64,000 nt of DNA from Thalassobacillus cyri (GCF_900107755.1 NZ_FNQR01000005.1:163775-227774), one strand, 5' to 3'; positions 26,419-33,819 are shown, numbered from the stretch's first letter. The notes: generated by a model from the letters alone, not told the origin. Numbers and translations are program-made.

Positions 26419-27143
26419 TGAACTACATCAAGGAACTAAACGCATTCTATGATTGGCTCGAAATAAATGAACTGTCACCATCAGCAATTAATTTATGGTA
26501 TGCCTTAATGCACATAAATAATAAGGCTGGATGGGCAGAAACATTTACGGTAGCCGAATCTGTGTTATGCGTGAAAACCGGATTGACTGATCGGACACTT
26601 CGGAAGGTAAGGAACGAATTGAAGCAAAAGGGAAGAATTGATTTTACTTCTAGAAAAGGTGGGCGTTCTCCCATATATGAAATCATTTCTTTCTACGTTA
26701 CGGAAATAAATTCCGCGGATAGTGCCGGAGGTAGTTCCGGGGTTGGTTCCGGAGGTAGTGCCGGAGATAGTTCCGCATTAATTAAACTAAACAAAACTAA
26801 ACAAAACAAAGAAGATGATGAAAACGCGTGCGCGAATCCATTCACTTTTTTTGAGCAAGAAGGTTTCGGCACGATCAGTGGATTCACCGTGGATAAGATA
26901 AATGACCTGATTAATGACTTTGGTGAAGAGCGAGTCATTGCAGCTATGCAAGAGGCTGTCATGTATGGAGCTCGTAATTTGCCTTATGTCATTCGCATAT
27001 TAAACAACCCGAAAAAAGAAGGTGAGAATAATGGCCAAGGATTTTCACAGCCTGGGAAACGTTATGGCAGAAGTCATGGAACGAGCAAAAGCTATGCAGA
27101 TGTCATGCGAGAACTCGAAGCAGAAAAGTCAGCCTGGGGATGA
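26418..27143 (+). CDS. DnaD-type phage replication initiator
   Basis: From GTG 26418 (AGAGGAGG, spacing about 8) the 241-residue product has an N-terminal winged-helix domain (about 12-92, ELSPSAINLWYALMHINNKA, GLTDRTLRKVRNELKQKG). A Ser/Gly/Ala-rich linker encoded by 12-bp DNA repeats follows, then a C-terminal DnaD/DnaB2 domain (about 140-200, FFEQEGFGTISGFTVDKI, ARNLPYVIRILNN). It should open the phage origin and recruit the loader encoded next, overlapping it in the same operon. This layout matches skin YqaL plus YqaM. Confidence 0.87.
   Translation: MNYIKELNAFYDWLEINELSPSAINLWYALMHINNKAGWAETFTVAESVLCVKTGLTDRTLRKVRNELKQKGRIDFTSRKGGRSPIYEIISFYVTEINSADSAGGSSGVGSGGSAGDSSALIKLNKTKQNKEDDENACANPFTFFEQEGFGTISGFTVDKINDLINDFGEERVIAAMQEAVMYGARNLPYVIRILNNPKKEGENNGQGFSQPGKRYGRSHGTSKSYADVMRELEAEKSAWG
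26711..26820 (+). other. Candidate phage replication origin: 12-bp iterons plus AT-rich tract
   Basis: Inside the linker of the DnaD-type gene, units of exactly 12 bp with consensus TKCCGSRGRTAG run in tandem at 26711, 26723, 26735, 26747 and 26759, with a partial sixth at 26771. An AT-rich stretch (26777-26820, repeats of AAACTAAACAAAAC type) follows at once. Position inside the initiator gene, between its two domains, parallels the lambda O origin. Confidence 0.7.
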
Positions 27144-28026
27144 AGAGCAGTATGAGTGCCAGGACTGCAAAGACAGCGGGAAGATTGTTGTCCGACACTT
27201 CTTGAAAAATGAAAACGGTCAACCTTTGATACATCCGAATGGATCCCCAAAGTATAAAGATATCGCTCAACAGTGCTACTGCTGGGAAAAGCGCATGCTT
27301 AAAAAGCGATTCCAGAATGCTCTGATTCCTGATGAATTTCAAGAAGCCAGGCTAACTACTTACCGACAGGATAGCGAGGTTCAGCAGACTTTGTTTCAAG
27401 CGACTAAAGAATACTTGCAGTCCTTTGACTCTATCATCCATGACCGGTCAGAACATAACAGCCTGGGCTTCATCGCGGTTGTCGGAGAGAGTCGAATACG
27501 AAGTTTGGACGGATCAGCCAGGGCTGAGACAAAGCGAAAACATAATAACTTTGGGTTAGGTAAAACACATTTGCAAATGGCTGCAGCTAAATGGATTTTA
27601 AATAAGGCGAGGATCCGCATTCCAGGAGATAAGTATCGCCCGGAACGGACCAGAGGCTGCAGTGTGCTTTGCGTATCTGACGCCTCTTTCATGGATGAAC
27701 TCTCCCAAGCCAAGCGCATGAATGACGAAGGCAAGCAGCTGAAAGACATGCTGCATAGTGCGACTACTGTGGATGTGCTGGTATGGGACGACCTGGGGAA
27801 GTCGAAGTGGTCTGAGACGAAAGAAGGCCTCTACTATCAAATCATCAATGAACGGTACAGGCATAAAAGACCGATTCTGTTTAGCTCGAATGAAGACAAG
27901 GCGACCTTAAGCGAGAAGATTGGCTACGCCGCATCCAGTCGTCTCCTGGGGATGTGTGGGGAGCGTTTATACGAGGTTGAAGGTGAAGATTATCGTTTGA
28001 ATAAGGGGGAGCATCATCATGTGTGA
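27031..28026 (+). CDS. DnaC/IstB-like helicase loader ATPase
   Basis: From ATG 27031 (GAAGGTG, spacing about 6) a 331-residue AAA+ loader expected to bring the host DnaC-type helicase to the phage origin. An N-terminal zinc-finger-like region (YECQDCKDSG ... QQCYCWEKR, about 41-90) precedes the ATPase core. The Walker A is split: FIAVVGE is followed by about 20 charged residues before FGLGKTHL. Walker B is VDVLVWDDLGKSKWSE and sensor-1 is RPILFSSN. The insert keeps the frame, so the gene is intact, but the P-loop is unusual. Confidence 0.85.
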   Translation: MAKDFHSLGNVMAEVMERAKAMQMSCENSKQKSQPGDEEQYECQDCKDSGKIVVRHFLKNENGQPLIHPNGSPKYKDIAQQCYCWEKRMLKKRFQNALIPDEFQEARLTTYRQDSEVQQTLFQATKEYLQSFDSIIHDRSEHNSLGFIAVVGESRIRSLDGSARAETKRKHNNFGLGKTHLQMAAAKWILNKARIRIPGDKYRPERTRGCSVLCVSDASFMDELSQAKRMNDEGKQLKDMLHSATTVDVLVWDDLGKSKWSETKEGLYYQIINERYRHKRPILFSSNEDKATLSEKIGYAASSRLLGMCGERLYEVEGEDYRLNKGEHHHV

Positions 28027-28189
28027 ATTGTGCCAAGGAAAAGGAAAAATATATTTCGTTAATCAATCAAGCGTAGGTTTTATGCCGTGTCCATATGCCA
28101 GCTGCCGAGAGAAGGCATTAAAAAAATCAGACCAGGCTATCCAAGACATCAAGCGAGTACTGAGAGAAAGAAAGGGATTGCCTGCATAA
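28019..28189 (+). CDS. Small zinc-finger-like protein
   Basis: A 56-residue protein MCELCQGKGKIYFVNQSS, then CPYASC, with four cysteines (C2, C5, C24, C29) in two CxxC/CxxxxC pairs typical of small zinc ribbons, followed by a basic helix. The ATG overlaps the loader's stop (ATGTGTGA), and GGGGGAG lies upstream. Likely nucleic-acid binding; no family name known. Confidence 0.7.
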   Translation: MCELCQGKGKIYFVNQSSVGFMPCPYASCREKALKKSDQAIQDIKRVLRERKGLPA

Positions 28190-28208
28190 GTACAGGAGGT
28201 TGAAGTAT

Positions 28209-28334
28209 TTGATTACTTTACACAGGTGGTACAATTGTCGTTTCCGAGGTATTCATCGGATCAACATACCGTATGGGAGAAGCAAATCAGAGCCCCACGA
28301 GTGGACTAGGGGCGATATTGATGAGAATAAGTGA
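28209..28334 (+). CDS. Small basic hypothetical protein
   Basis: TTG 28209 follows a perfect AGGAGG (28195-28200, spacing 8) and gives a 41-residue product rich in Arg, Trp and Tyr (RWYNCRFRGIHRINIPYGRS). It overlaps the next small gene by 14 bp. Function unknown. The strong ribosome site is the main support. Confidence 0.45.
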   Translation: MITLHRWYNCRFRGIHRINIPYGRSKSEPHEWTRGDIDENK

Positions 28335-28449
28335 GCTGGATTTCAAACAGGCCTTTATCATGGAGCAGTTACACCAATTGGATTTTACAGCTACAGAAGG
28401 ACTTAGTTACGAGGAATTAAATCGGAAGCTTGCAATGGCAAGGCGTTAG
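28321..28449 (+). CDS. Small helical hypothetical protein
   Basis: A 42-residue product MRISELDFKQAFIMEQLHQL ... YEELNRKLAMARR from ATG 28321, with a weak AGGGGCG site about 7 nt upstream. It sits in the run of small early genes; no family known. Confidence 0.45.
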   Translation: MRISELDFKQAFIMEQLHQLDFTATEGLSYEELNRKLAMARR

Positions 28450-28498
28450 AAGTCGGTGTAAATAAGAGGGACAATAAATGGTTTTAGGAGGCGATTTT

Positions 28499-28690
28499 AT
28501 GAATCTAGCACCAACCAGGCTCCGGGTAGGAGTAGAGGAAAGAAGGAAATACTTAATTCACCAGCTCTGGAAAGAGGATTATACCGAAGATCCTGTAGGC
28601 AAGAAAACGGAAGATATGACTCTCACAGAGCTGGAGCAGATCCACATTAATGTGAAGTGCCAGAAAGCAAGGGAGCTGGAGGCAAGGTGA
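28499..28690 (+). CDS. FbpA-like small basic protein
   Basis: From ATG 28499 (TAGGAGG, spacing about 7) the 63-residue product contains RRKYLIHQLWKEDYTEDPVG followed by MTLTELEQIH. This resembles the LIxxLIxxGVYK...LTLSELE pattern of Fur-regulated basic protein A (FbpA) relatives seen in bacilli and phages. A regulatory or RNA-related role is possible. The assignment rests on a short motif only. Confidence 0.6.
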   Translation: MNLAPTRLRVGVEERRKYLIHQLWKEDYTEDPVGKKTEDMTLTELEQIHINVKCQKARELEAR

Positions 28691-28807
28691 CTATTCAATT
28701 TACAGACCAGCGTGTATATTAAAGGACTACGCTATGTACATGAGACGGAGTAAGAGGAAGTGAACAGTAACAATTATCAAGCTATAACGGTTTTACGATA
28801 TTCTCAC

Positions 28808-28939
28808 TTATTTCTTTTTCTTTTTTGTTTCTTTAGTAGGAAATGAAAAAACTTTATAAATAATCCAACTCGCTAGAAAGAAAAGGATTCCAGGTATTAA
28901 GAAAATAAAAATGGCGATGTTATTCATAATTAGATTCAT
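28808..28939 (-). CDS. Leftward small membrane protein
   Basis: A 43-residue product (MNLIMNNIAIFIFLIPGILF, then SWIIYKVF and a KETKKKKK tail) with one or two membrane helices and a positive C-terminus. ATG 28939 has AGAGGT 11 nt upstream. It is opposite to all surrounding early genes, which is typical of an independently expressed accessory gene. The rest of the 28691-29145 gap shows no other gene. Confidence 0.5.
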   Translation of the reverse strand: MNLIMNNIAIFIFLIPGILFFLASWIIYKVFSFPTKETKKKKK

Positions 28940-29145
28940 TATATGCTATACCTCTTTTTATTTTATTTAAAGCAGGAGGACTGCTGCCAACGTACAGGGT
29001 GGAGTGAATACCCGGGCAGACAGCCTCTCCCTAAGTATGAACGTATCCATTCTCAGTTATGCGGAAGAGGAAAATCGACCATAATAGCGGATTTTGTGTT
29101 GTTTATTGTTGCGTAGATCGACTTTTATTTCGAAGGACGCTAACC

Positions 29146-29358
29146 ATGGAACAAATGGAACTATTTGAAGACCAGTCAAACGAGATACCGAAAGCTGTAC
29201 TATCACCTATCGAATGCAATAAGAAGCTTGGCAGACAGGCATTCGTTGCAAACCAAAGATTGTTCGGGGAGTATGTGAAGATGATCCAGAATAAATATCA
29301 TTGCTCCTGGTTTGAGGCGAGGAAGATATTTTTTGAGAACAGGGACCATAATAAATAA
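29146..29358 (+). CDS. Hypothetical phage protein
   Basis: From ATG 29146 (GAAGGACG, spacing 6) a 70-residue product MEQMELFEDQSNEIPKAVLS ... YHCSWFEARKIFFENRD. The longer frame from 29059 has no ribosome site. No family recognised. A hairpin (about 29363-29382, GCCG.AGCT / AGCT.CGGC) separates it from the convergent DUF3231 gene. Confidence 0.6.
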   Translation: MEQMELFEDQSNEIPKAVLSPIECNKKLGRQAFVANQRLFGEYVKMIQNKYHCSWFEARKIFFENRDHNK

Positions 29359-29400
29359 TAAAGCCGCAGCTAAAGCTACGGCAGAAAAATTATCATTAGT

Positions 29401-29907
29401 CTATTCTTTGTTTTCATGATGTAGGGGAGGTGTTACTAACCATCCTTTATCCTTATTCAAACGCAGGGTTCTTGCACCAAGTTGAGCTTTGTTCATGTGA
29501 AAGCGACCAAAAAGCAATGCAATGTCTTCCCGAGTTGCTTGACCCATTGCTTGGCTACATGCAACAAGCCCCTGGGCAATGTTAACCGAGAGTGTTGCAC
29601 CGATTTCTGGGTCATTGACACGCGCCCCAACTGGAATATCTTCAGTATTAGCTACAGCACGTTCAGGAGGCGTGGGAGGTAGTGAAACACCCGAGAGTTT
29701 AAGAATCTCTTCTATTTCCTTGGATTCCTGTTCAATACCCTGAATTGATTCCTCCAGCAGTTTTTTTAAACCTTTATCGCCCGCATGGTTAATGAGGGTT
29801 TGGTAGCTGGCGTGATTACCCTTAGCCACAGTTAAATAACTCCAGAGGCTAAATACTTCACCATAGTGCAATGGCTCATTTTTAGGATTTCCTGATAATA
29901 CTCCCAT
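29401..29907 (-). CDS. DUF3231 ferritin-like protein
   Basis: A 168-residue protein matching the DUF3231 pattern known from Bacillaceae: MGVLSGNPKNEPLHYGEVFS, YQTLINHAGDKGLKKLLEE, LPPTPPERAVANTEDIPVGA, QGLVACSQAMGQATREDIAL and a GWLVTPPLHH end. The helical four-bundle layout is related to CotF-like proteins; these genes are mostly found in spore formers. It is transcribed against the phage early/late direction and flanked by hairpins, so it is probably cargo. Exact function is unknown. Confidence 0.85.
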   Translation of the reverse strand: MGVLSGNPKNEPLHYGEVFSLWSYLTVAKGNHASYQTLINHAGDKGLKKLLEESIQGIEQESKEIEEILKLSGVSLPPTPPERAVANTEDIPVGARVNDPEIGATLSVNIAQGLVACSQAMGQATREDIALLFGRFHMNKAQLGARTLRLNKDKGWLVTPPLHHENKE

Positions 29908-30179
29908 GATATATCTACTCCTTTTACCAAGTTAAGGGTATTATTCTCATTCATGGAAAGTTTATGCACTTTGCATTTAAAGAACCCGGAGCCATAGCCC
30001 CGGGTGAAGGTTGGAGGAGGACTGCTCCTACTGCTGAGAATTCTTACCGTAAGTATTGGGGTGAAGCAGCCTCTACAAAAAGTATTTACAGTATATAGCT
30101 AAATATACAAAAAAAGCCAAGAGCTAGGCCCTCGACTTTGTATCTGGTAAATACATTATAACATATGGGGGTCTGCTTT

Positions 30180-30386
30180 GTGCGCTTGAACCAAGTACCA
30201 GCAAATATAGAAAACGGAAAACTGAACATTGAAATGGATCTTCCAGAAGGAAATTCCCCGTTTTGTGTCGTATATTGTGAAGGTAAGGCAAAAATTACCT
30301 TTTTACCTGAACATGGTGAAACAAAAGTAATTACTCATCAAGGAAAGGTGAAGAGGGTGAAGTTTGATGAGGGGGAAGATTTTTGA
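30180..30386 (+). CDS. XtrA-like phage protein
   Basis: From GTG 30180 (GGGGGT, spacing about 7) a 68-residue product with the C-terminal motif LPEHGETKVITHQGKVKRV. This matches XtrA/YqaO of PBSX and skin as I know them. In PBSX, xtrA precedes the late-control sigma-like gene and the terminase, as here. ATG 30165 lacks a ribosome site. Function is unknown. Confidence 0.78.
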   Translation: MRLNQVPANIENGKLNIEMDLPEGNSPFCVVYCEGKAKITFLPEHGETKVITHQGKVKRVKFDEGEDF

Positions 30387-30820
30387 AAACTGTTATTATT
30401 GGCGCGATAATTAATGCCGTAGTTCTGTTGGCAATAGCAATAATAAACAAAGTAAGTGAGTTTAAGTTAGAGAGAATAAAAAGGAAAAGTGAACAAGAAA
30501 AAGAGCATGAAAATAAAAAAAGAGAGTTATATTCAAAATTGGCAAGTAGTTTAAATGGATTTATGGAAGCAAGATATTCAGTTGATCAAAAAAAAGCGCT
30601 TCAAAATGATTTCTATGATGCTTATGATCAGGTATGGATTTGGGGTAATGATGAATTAATAAAAACATTAGGTGAATTTTTGCAGGCTAGTTTAGATGGA
30701 AAAACAGATTCGACTCTTAAAGATCTTCATGTGAAGATTATTCTTGAAATGAGAAAAGATTTAGGCATGTCTGTTGAAAGAATTTCGGCAGTTGATTATA
30801 AATTTATAAAATTTAATTAA
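30383..30820 (+). CDS. Membrane-anchored coiled-coil protein
   Basis: A 145-residue product starting at TTG 30383 (GAGGGGGAAG site), overlapping the previous stop. One N-terminal transmembrane helix (VIIGAIINAVVLLAIAIINK) is followed by a charged coiled coil (about 24-50) and a helical cytosolic domain (RYSVDQKKALQNDFYDAYDQVWIWGNDEL segmental motif). It is strongly AT-rich compared with the structural genes. This N-anchored design is common among phage-exclusion and stress proteins, but no family is recognised. Confidence 0.7.
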   Translation: MKTVIIGAIINAVVLLAIAIINKVSEFKLERIKRKSEQEKEHENKKRELYSKLASSLNGFMEARYSVDQKKALQNDFYDAYDQVWIWGNDELIKTLGEFLQASLDGKTDSTLKDLHVKIILEMRKDLGMSVERISAVDYKFIKFN

Positions 30821-30908
30821 TATATTAATACTTGTTCTTCCAGTCTAAAGAGGACAACTTATAAACTCACTTGGAAACATGAAAAGGGTGACGAGGGGGG
30901 GAGAGTTT

Positions 30909-31511
30909 TTGAAAATTAAATCATATGTTATTTTGTTTATTATTAGCTATTTAGTATTGGTTGCAGGGCTAATCGTTATAATCTTTGGGATCTATAGTAG
31001 TAGTACTGCATTAAGTATATCTGGGTTAAGTTTAATTGGTTCATTTGTTGGAATGTATGCTAGTGCTTTTAATACTAAGAAACAACATGACAAAGATAGA
31101 CCTTATTTAATTCTTAGGACGAACGAAGAAAGGTATGGAATGCTGCAATTAGAAATTTATAATGCAGGTAACAATGGAGCAATTGTAAGAGAAGTTTTAT
31201 TAAATGACGAATTAGATATTATTTCAGGTGGAACATTAAAAGAAAATTTAGAAAACTGTGTTATTCAGGCAAAAGGAAGTGTGGCATTTCCTTATATAGT
31301 ATATGGGAACAAAAAATTTGACTCTTACTATAAAAATATAAGTGGAGAACTAAAATATAAAGATTTCTCTAATGACAATTTCACAAATAGGGTTAACCTA
31401 AATCTATTAAACCTTAGAAACCAGTTAGCACATCAAACTGAAGCGATTAAAAGAGACTATGAAATTATAAAAACTTGCCAACATTTACGAAAAAATATCA
31501 AAAACGATTGA
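30909..31511 (+). CDS. Two-helix membrane protein with cytosolic domain
   Basis: From TTG 30909 (GGGGGGGAGAG site) a 200-residue product: two transmembrane helices (about 5-27 and 32-52), a beta-rich central domain (LILRTNEERYGMLQLEIYNA, GAIVREVLLNDEL) resembling immunoglobulin-like sensor folds, and a helical tail. It is AT-rich and next to another N-anchored protein. No function known. It could be an accessory (defence or exclusion) gene. Confidence 0.68.
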   Translation: MKIKSYVILFIISYLVLVAGLIVIIFGIYSSSTALSISGLSLIGSFVGMYASAFNTKKQHDKDRPYLILRTNEERYGMLQLEIYNAGNNGAIVREVLLNDELDIISGGTLKENLENCVIQAKGSVAFPYIVYGNKKFDSYYKNISGELKYKDFSNDNFTNRVNLNLLNLRNQLAHQTEAIKRDYEIIKTCQHLRKNIKND

Positions 31512-31561
31512 AGAATCTACTTTAATTTCTAATAAGTATAATATGTTCTACCAGCCTACTG

Positions 31562-31620
31562 GAGGACACTGATTAAGTAAGTTGCGCATGCAGCTGCTTA
31601 GTTGGTGTCCTCTTTTTATT
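31562..31620 (+). terminator. Long-stem terminator before the late-control genes
   Basis: Stem GAGGACACTGATTAAG / CTTAGTTGGTGTCCTC with G-U pairs, a 25-base loop containing a further GC-rich hairpin (GTTGCGCATGCAGC), and a T-run. It separates the 30.2-31.5 kb genes from the ArpU-like gene. Confidence 0.85.
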
Positions 31621-31636
31621 GGCAAGGAGGGAATCA

Positions 31637-31786
31637 ATGAGAAAGCATATATATAAGATTCAATGGAAAATCAGTGAACATAGAAGGGATAAGCGTGCCG
31701 GTGTCATATCACCAGTTCAGCGCAGTGTTTACATGAAAAAGCTATTTGATGAGGCGGGGTGGGATCATGAACAAAAAGCAGATTGA
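31637..31786 (+). CDS. Small basic protein overlapping the ArpU-like gene
   Basis: ATG 31637 with AAGGAGGG (spacing 6) encodes 49 residues MRKHIYKIQWKISEHRRDKR ... SVYMKKLFDEAGWDHEQ. The last 20 bp overlap the start of the late regulator in another frame, suggesting translational coupling. Very basic, perhaps nucleic-acid binding. No family known. Confidence 0.6.
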   Translation: MRKHIYKIQWKISEHRRDKRAGVISPVQRSVYMKKLFDEAGWDHEQKAD

Positions 31787-32225
31787 GCAAGCTTTACGGG
31801 ATTATTGTTGGATGATTAATGAAATAAAACGGCAACGAAAATTCTTAGAAGATGCTGGGACCAATCTTGTCGCCCAGTCAGGGATTGAATCCGCTATGCC
31901 AAAAGCAAAAGGTGAGCCTGGGGATCCGGTTGCGCGTGAGGTGGTAAGAAGGGATAAGAAACACACCTGGATCACGAAGCTAGAAAGAAAGGTGTTATTT
32001 ATTCAGGAGCGTATGGAAGCTATTGATAGTGAGCGTGAAAAAGCTGTTCTGGAATGTTTGCTGGATGGTATGAGTATGAGTGCTATTGGTCATCATATGG
32101 GGCTATCCAGACGTCATATTTATACTATAAAGGAGTCAATTGTGGAAAAGATTTCACAAGATACACAGAATTCACTCTTTACACACTTTTCTCAAGAAAT
32201 GACAAAAGAAAAATGCTACATGTAA
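31767..32225 (+). CDS. ArpU-like late-gene transcription regulator
   Basis: From ATG 31767 (GGCGGGGTGGG site) a 152-residue product with a sigma-70 region-4-like HTH near the end: REKAVLECLLDGMSMSAIGH then HMGLSRRHIYTIKESIVEKI. This arrangement is typical of ArpU/Xpf-type proteins that switch on phage late operons. The N-terminal half is helical and basic (QALRDYCWMINEIKRQRKF). It lies just upstream of the packaging operon, whose upstream region (33.02-33.15 kb) contains repeats it might bind. Confidence 0.82.
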   Translation: MNKKQIEQALRDYCWMINEIKRQRKFLEDAGTNLVAQSGIESAMPKAKGEPGDPVAREVVRRDKKHTWITKLERKVLFIQERMEAIDSEREKAVLECLLDGMSMSAIGHHMGLSRRHIYTIKESIVEKISQDTQNSLFTHFSQEMTKEKCYM

Positions 32226-32288
32226 AATGGATGGCAGGACGGACAGGCATAGTTAGCTTGGCCGATAACTGAATAAAATCGAAACATC

Positions 32289-32313
32289 AGGCACCCTTGC
32301 AGGTGTCTTTTTC
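32289..32313 (+). terminator. Terminator after the ArpU-like gene
   Basis: Hairpin GGCACC-CTTGCA-GGTGTC with a TTTTT run. Confidence 0.75.
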
Positions 32314-32383
32314 AATATATTGTAATTTTATTTACGTTTTCTCTTTTTTGAAGAATAATAAAGGAGTGAGGAGATGATAAAAT

Positions 32384-32995
32384 ATGAGTGATAAAAATCA
32401 GAAAGTTATTCTTTACGCAGTCCTAATATCTATAGTGATTGCAGACTTTTTTATTTATTTTTGGCTATTAAGTCGGTTACTTAAATGGGAAACTTCAATG
32501 ATAGCAGGTGTTTTAAGTTTTTTGGGGGCTGTTTTGGGTGGAATGATAACACTTGGCGGTGTTTATTTAACGATTACAAACGAGAAAAAAAACAGACTCC
32601 GCGACTCTTATCCTATTAAAAAAAGGTATGCAGATAAAGTGTTGAAGTGGGCTAATGAAGGTAAAACTAATACTAATAGTATAACAAGTAAGCTTCGAGG
32701 TGACTTTTCTGCCCCAACAGAAATTATTCAATCAATTTTTTCTGAGTTGGAAAAACAATCAGATGAAATTCTAGATTATGCTACAAAAGTTAATGGAAAG
32801 TTTTATAATGATACAAAACAAATCGCTGATGAATATTATAGTATAAGTAACTCAGTGGAATTCATTGACTCGGAAGATAAACTTAACAAAGAATACGCAA
32901 GAATGGACGTTAAACGTTCTGCAAACAACATAATAAAATTAACTAATGAGTTGGAGAGCAATCTAAAACAAATAACAAACGATTCATTAAATTAA
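32384..32995 (+). CDS. Two-helix membrane protein with coiled-coil tail
   Basis: A 203-residue product: two membrane helices (about 8-32 and 40-64, VLYAVLISIV, MIAGVLSFLGAVLGGMITLG) and a long helical cytosolic tail rich in Lys/Glu/Asn. Start ATG 32384 lies behind AGGAGTGAGGAG (spacing about 11). It sits alone between two terminators, which is the layout of an independently transcribed moron. It resembles the other two AT-rich anchored proteins in this zone in design, not in sequence. Function unknown. Confidence 0.68.
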   Translation: MSDKNQKVILYAVLISIVIADFFIYFWLLSRLLKWETSMIAGVLSFLGAVLGGMITLGGVYLTITNEKKNRLRDSYPIKKRYADKVLKWANEGKTNTNSITSKLRGDFSAPTEIIQSIFSELEKQSDEILDYATKVNGKFYNDTKQIADEYYSISNSVEFIDSEDKLNKEYARMDVKRSANNIIKLTNELESNLKQITNDSLN

Positions 32996-33020
32996 AGCAT
33001 CTCTAGCCGGGATGCTTTTT
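32994..33020 (+). terminator. Terminator before the packaging operon
   Basis: AAAGCATC / GGATGCTTTTT hairpin with T-run, overlapping the end of the preceding gene. Confidence 0.8.
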
Positions 33021-33027
33021 ATGTGTG

Positions 33028-33112
33028 TAACGTTACAAACGAAACAATGATAACAGGGTGGAAAATAATAACTACATCTAATGTCGTTTTCATTGTTTGG
33101 TCTGTAACGTTA
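33028..33112. promoter_or_regulatory. 85-bp interrupted palindrome upstream of terS
   Basis: Arms of 23 bp (33028-33050 and 33090-33112) match as inverted repeats at 21 of 23 positions: TAACGTTACA.AC.AAACAATGA. The 39-bp centre is AT-rich. Next to it are direct repeats TGTATCGTTAC (33116-33126) and TGTATCGAAAC (33136-33146). A possible -10 (TAAAAT 33111-33116) has no good -35, as expected for an activator-dependent late promoter. It could equally be the terminase recognition site (pac/cos). Confidence 0.75.
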
Positions 33113-33146
33113 AAATGTATCGTTACAAAGTGGGGTGTATCGAAAC

Positions 33147-33818
33147 ATGCCTAGACAAAATAAAATAGAAAAACACGGGTGCCAAGAAATTGTTGCTGCT
33201 GGTTTAAAAGAAGGGAAATCGGTAAGGGCCATTGCAGAGGAATGCTCAGAATGGGCAGGAGAGAAAATCTCTCATACTGCAGTTGCCAGATATGTAGAAA
33301 CTTTAAAAAACAAAGAGCAGCAACAAAGGAAAGAGGTAATCCAACAAGACCGCCGGCGCGTACTAAAAACGGTGAACCAAGAGTTGGACATTATACAATT
33401 GCAGTATAAGACAACAGAGAAGCTTTTGGAGCGTTTTGAACTATTGGACGACTTGCCAGAGTTTGTGGAAGACCGGTTAGATGAACTAGTGAATCAGGTA
33501 GTAGAAAAACTCATGGCGGGTGAAAAGATTACCTCTCAACTGGAAAAGTTTCAAGCAGCTATGACAAGAGAATTAAATCGCAAAGTAATAGAGATTACTT
33601 CTTTAAATCGGGAACTCCGAGAAAACAGTAAGTTCTTAGCGGATTTGAGGGAAAGGGCTTTTGAATTTAGTTTAGTTCAAGAGTACCTTTCTCTTTTTAT
33701 GGATTTATTTAAAGATGCAGACGAGGAAGCTTACCAGGTTGCAATTCAAAAGGTTGCAGCCAACCCTCGTATGCAAAAGCTTGTCGATCAGCAGATGCAT
33801 ATAAGGGGTGAAAGCTGA
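33147..33818 (+). CDS. Terminase small subunit (probable)
   Basis: From ATG 33147 (GTGGGGTG, spacing 8) a 223-residue product with an N-terminal HTH (GLKEGKSVRAIAEECSEWAG, ISHTAVARYVETL) and a long helical body (about 60-200). That is the usual DNA-recognition plus oligomerisation design of TerS. It immediately precedes and slightly overlaps terL, the strongest evidence. TerS would bind the packaging site and present DNA to TerL. The sequence is divergent from PBSX XtmA. Confidence 0.75.
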   Translation: MPRQNKIEKHGCQEIVAAGLKEGKSVRAIAEECSEWAGEKISHTAVARYVETLKNKEQQQRKEVIQQDRRRVLKTVNQELDIIQLQYKTTEKLLERFELLDDLPEFVEDRLDELVNQVVEKLMAGEKITSQLEKFQAAMTRELNRKVIEITSLNRELRENSKFLADLRERAFEFSLVQEYLSLFMDLFKDADEEAYQVAIQKVAANPRMQKLVDQQMHIRGES

Positions 33819-33819
33819 T

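Noticed and set aside
26711..26776. 12-bp tandem repeats considered as a CRISPR-like array
   Set aside because: Units are contiguous without spacers and encode the initiator linker in frame; no cas genes or spacer pattern occur in the window.
28691..28800. Possible tRNA or small RNA in the early-region gap
   Set aside because: No cloverleaf or terminator could be drawn; only the reverse small membrane gene is supported.
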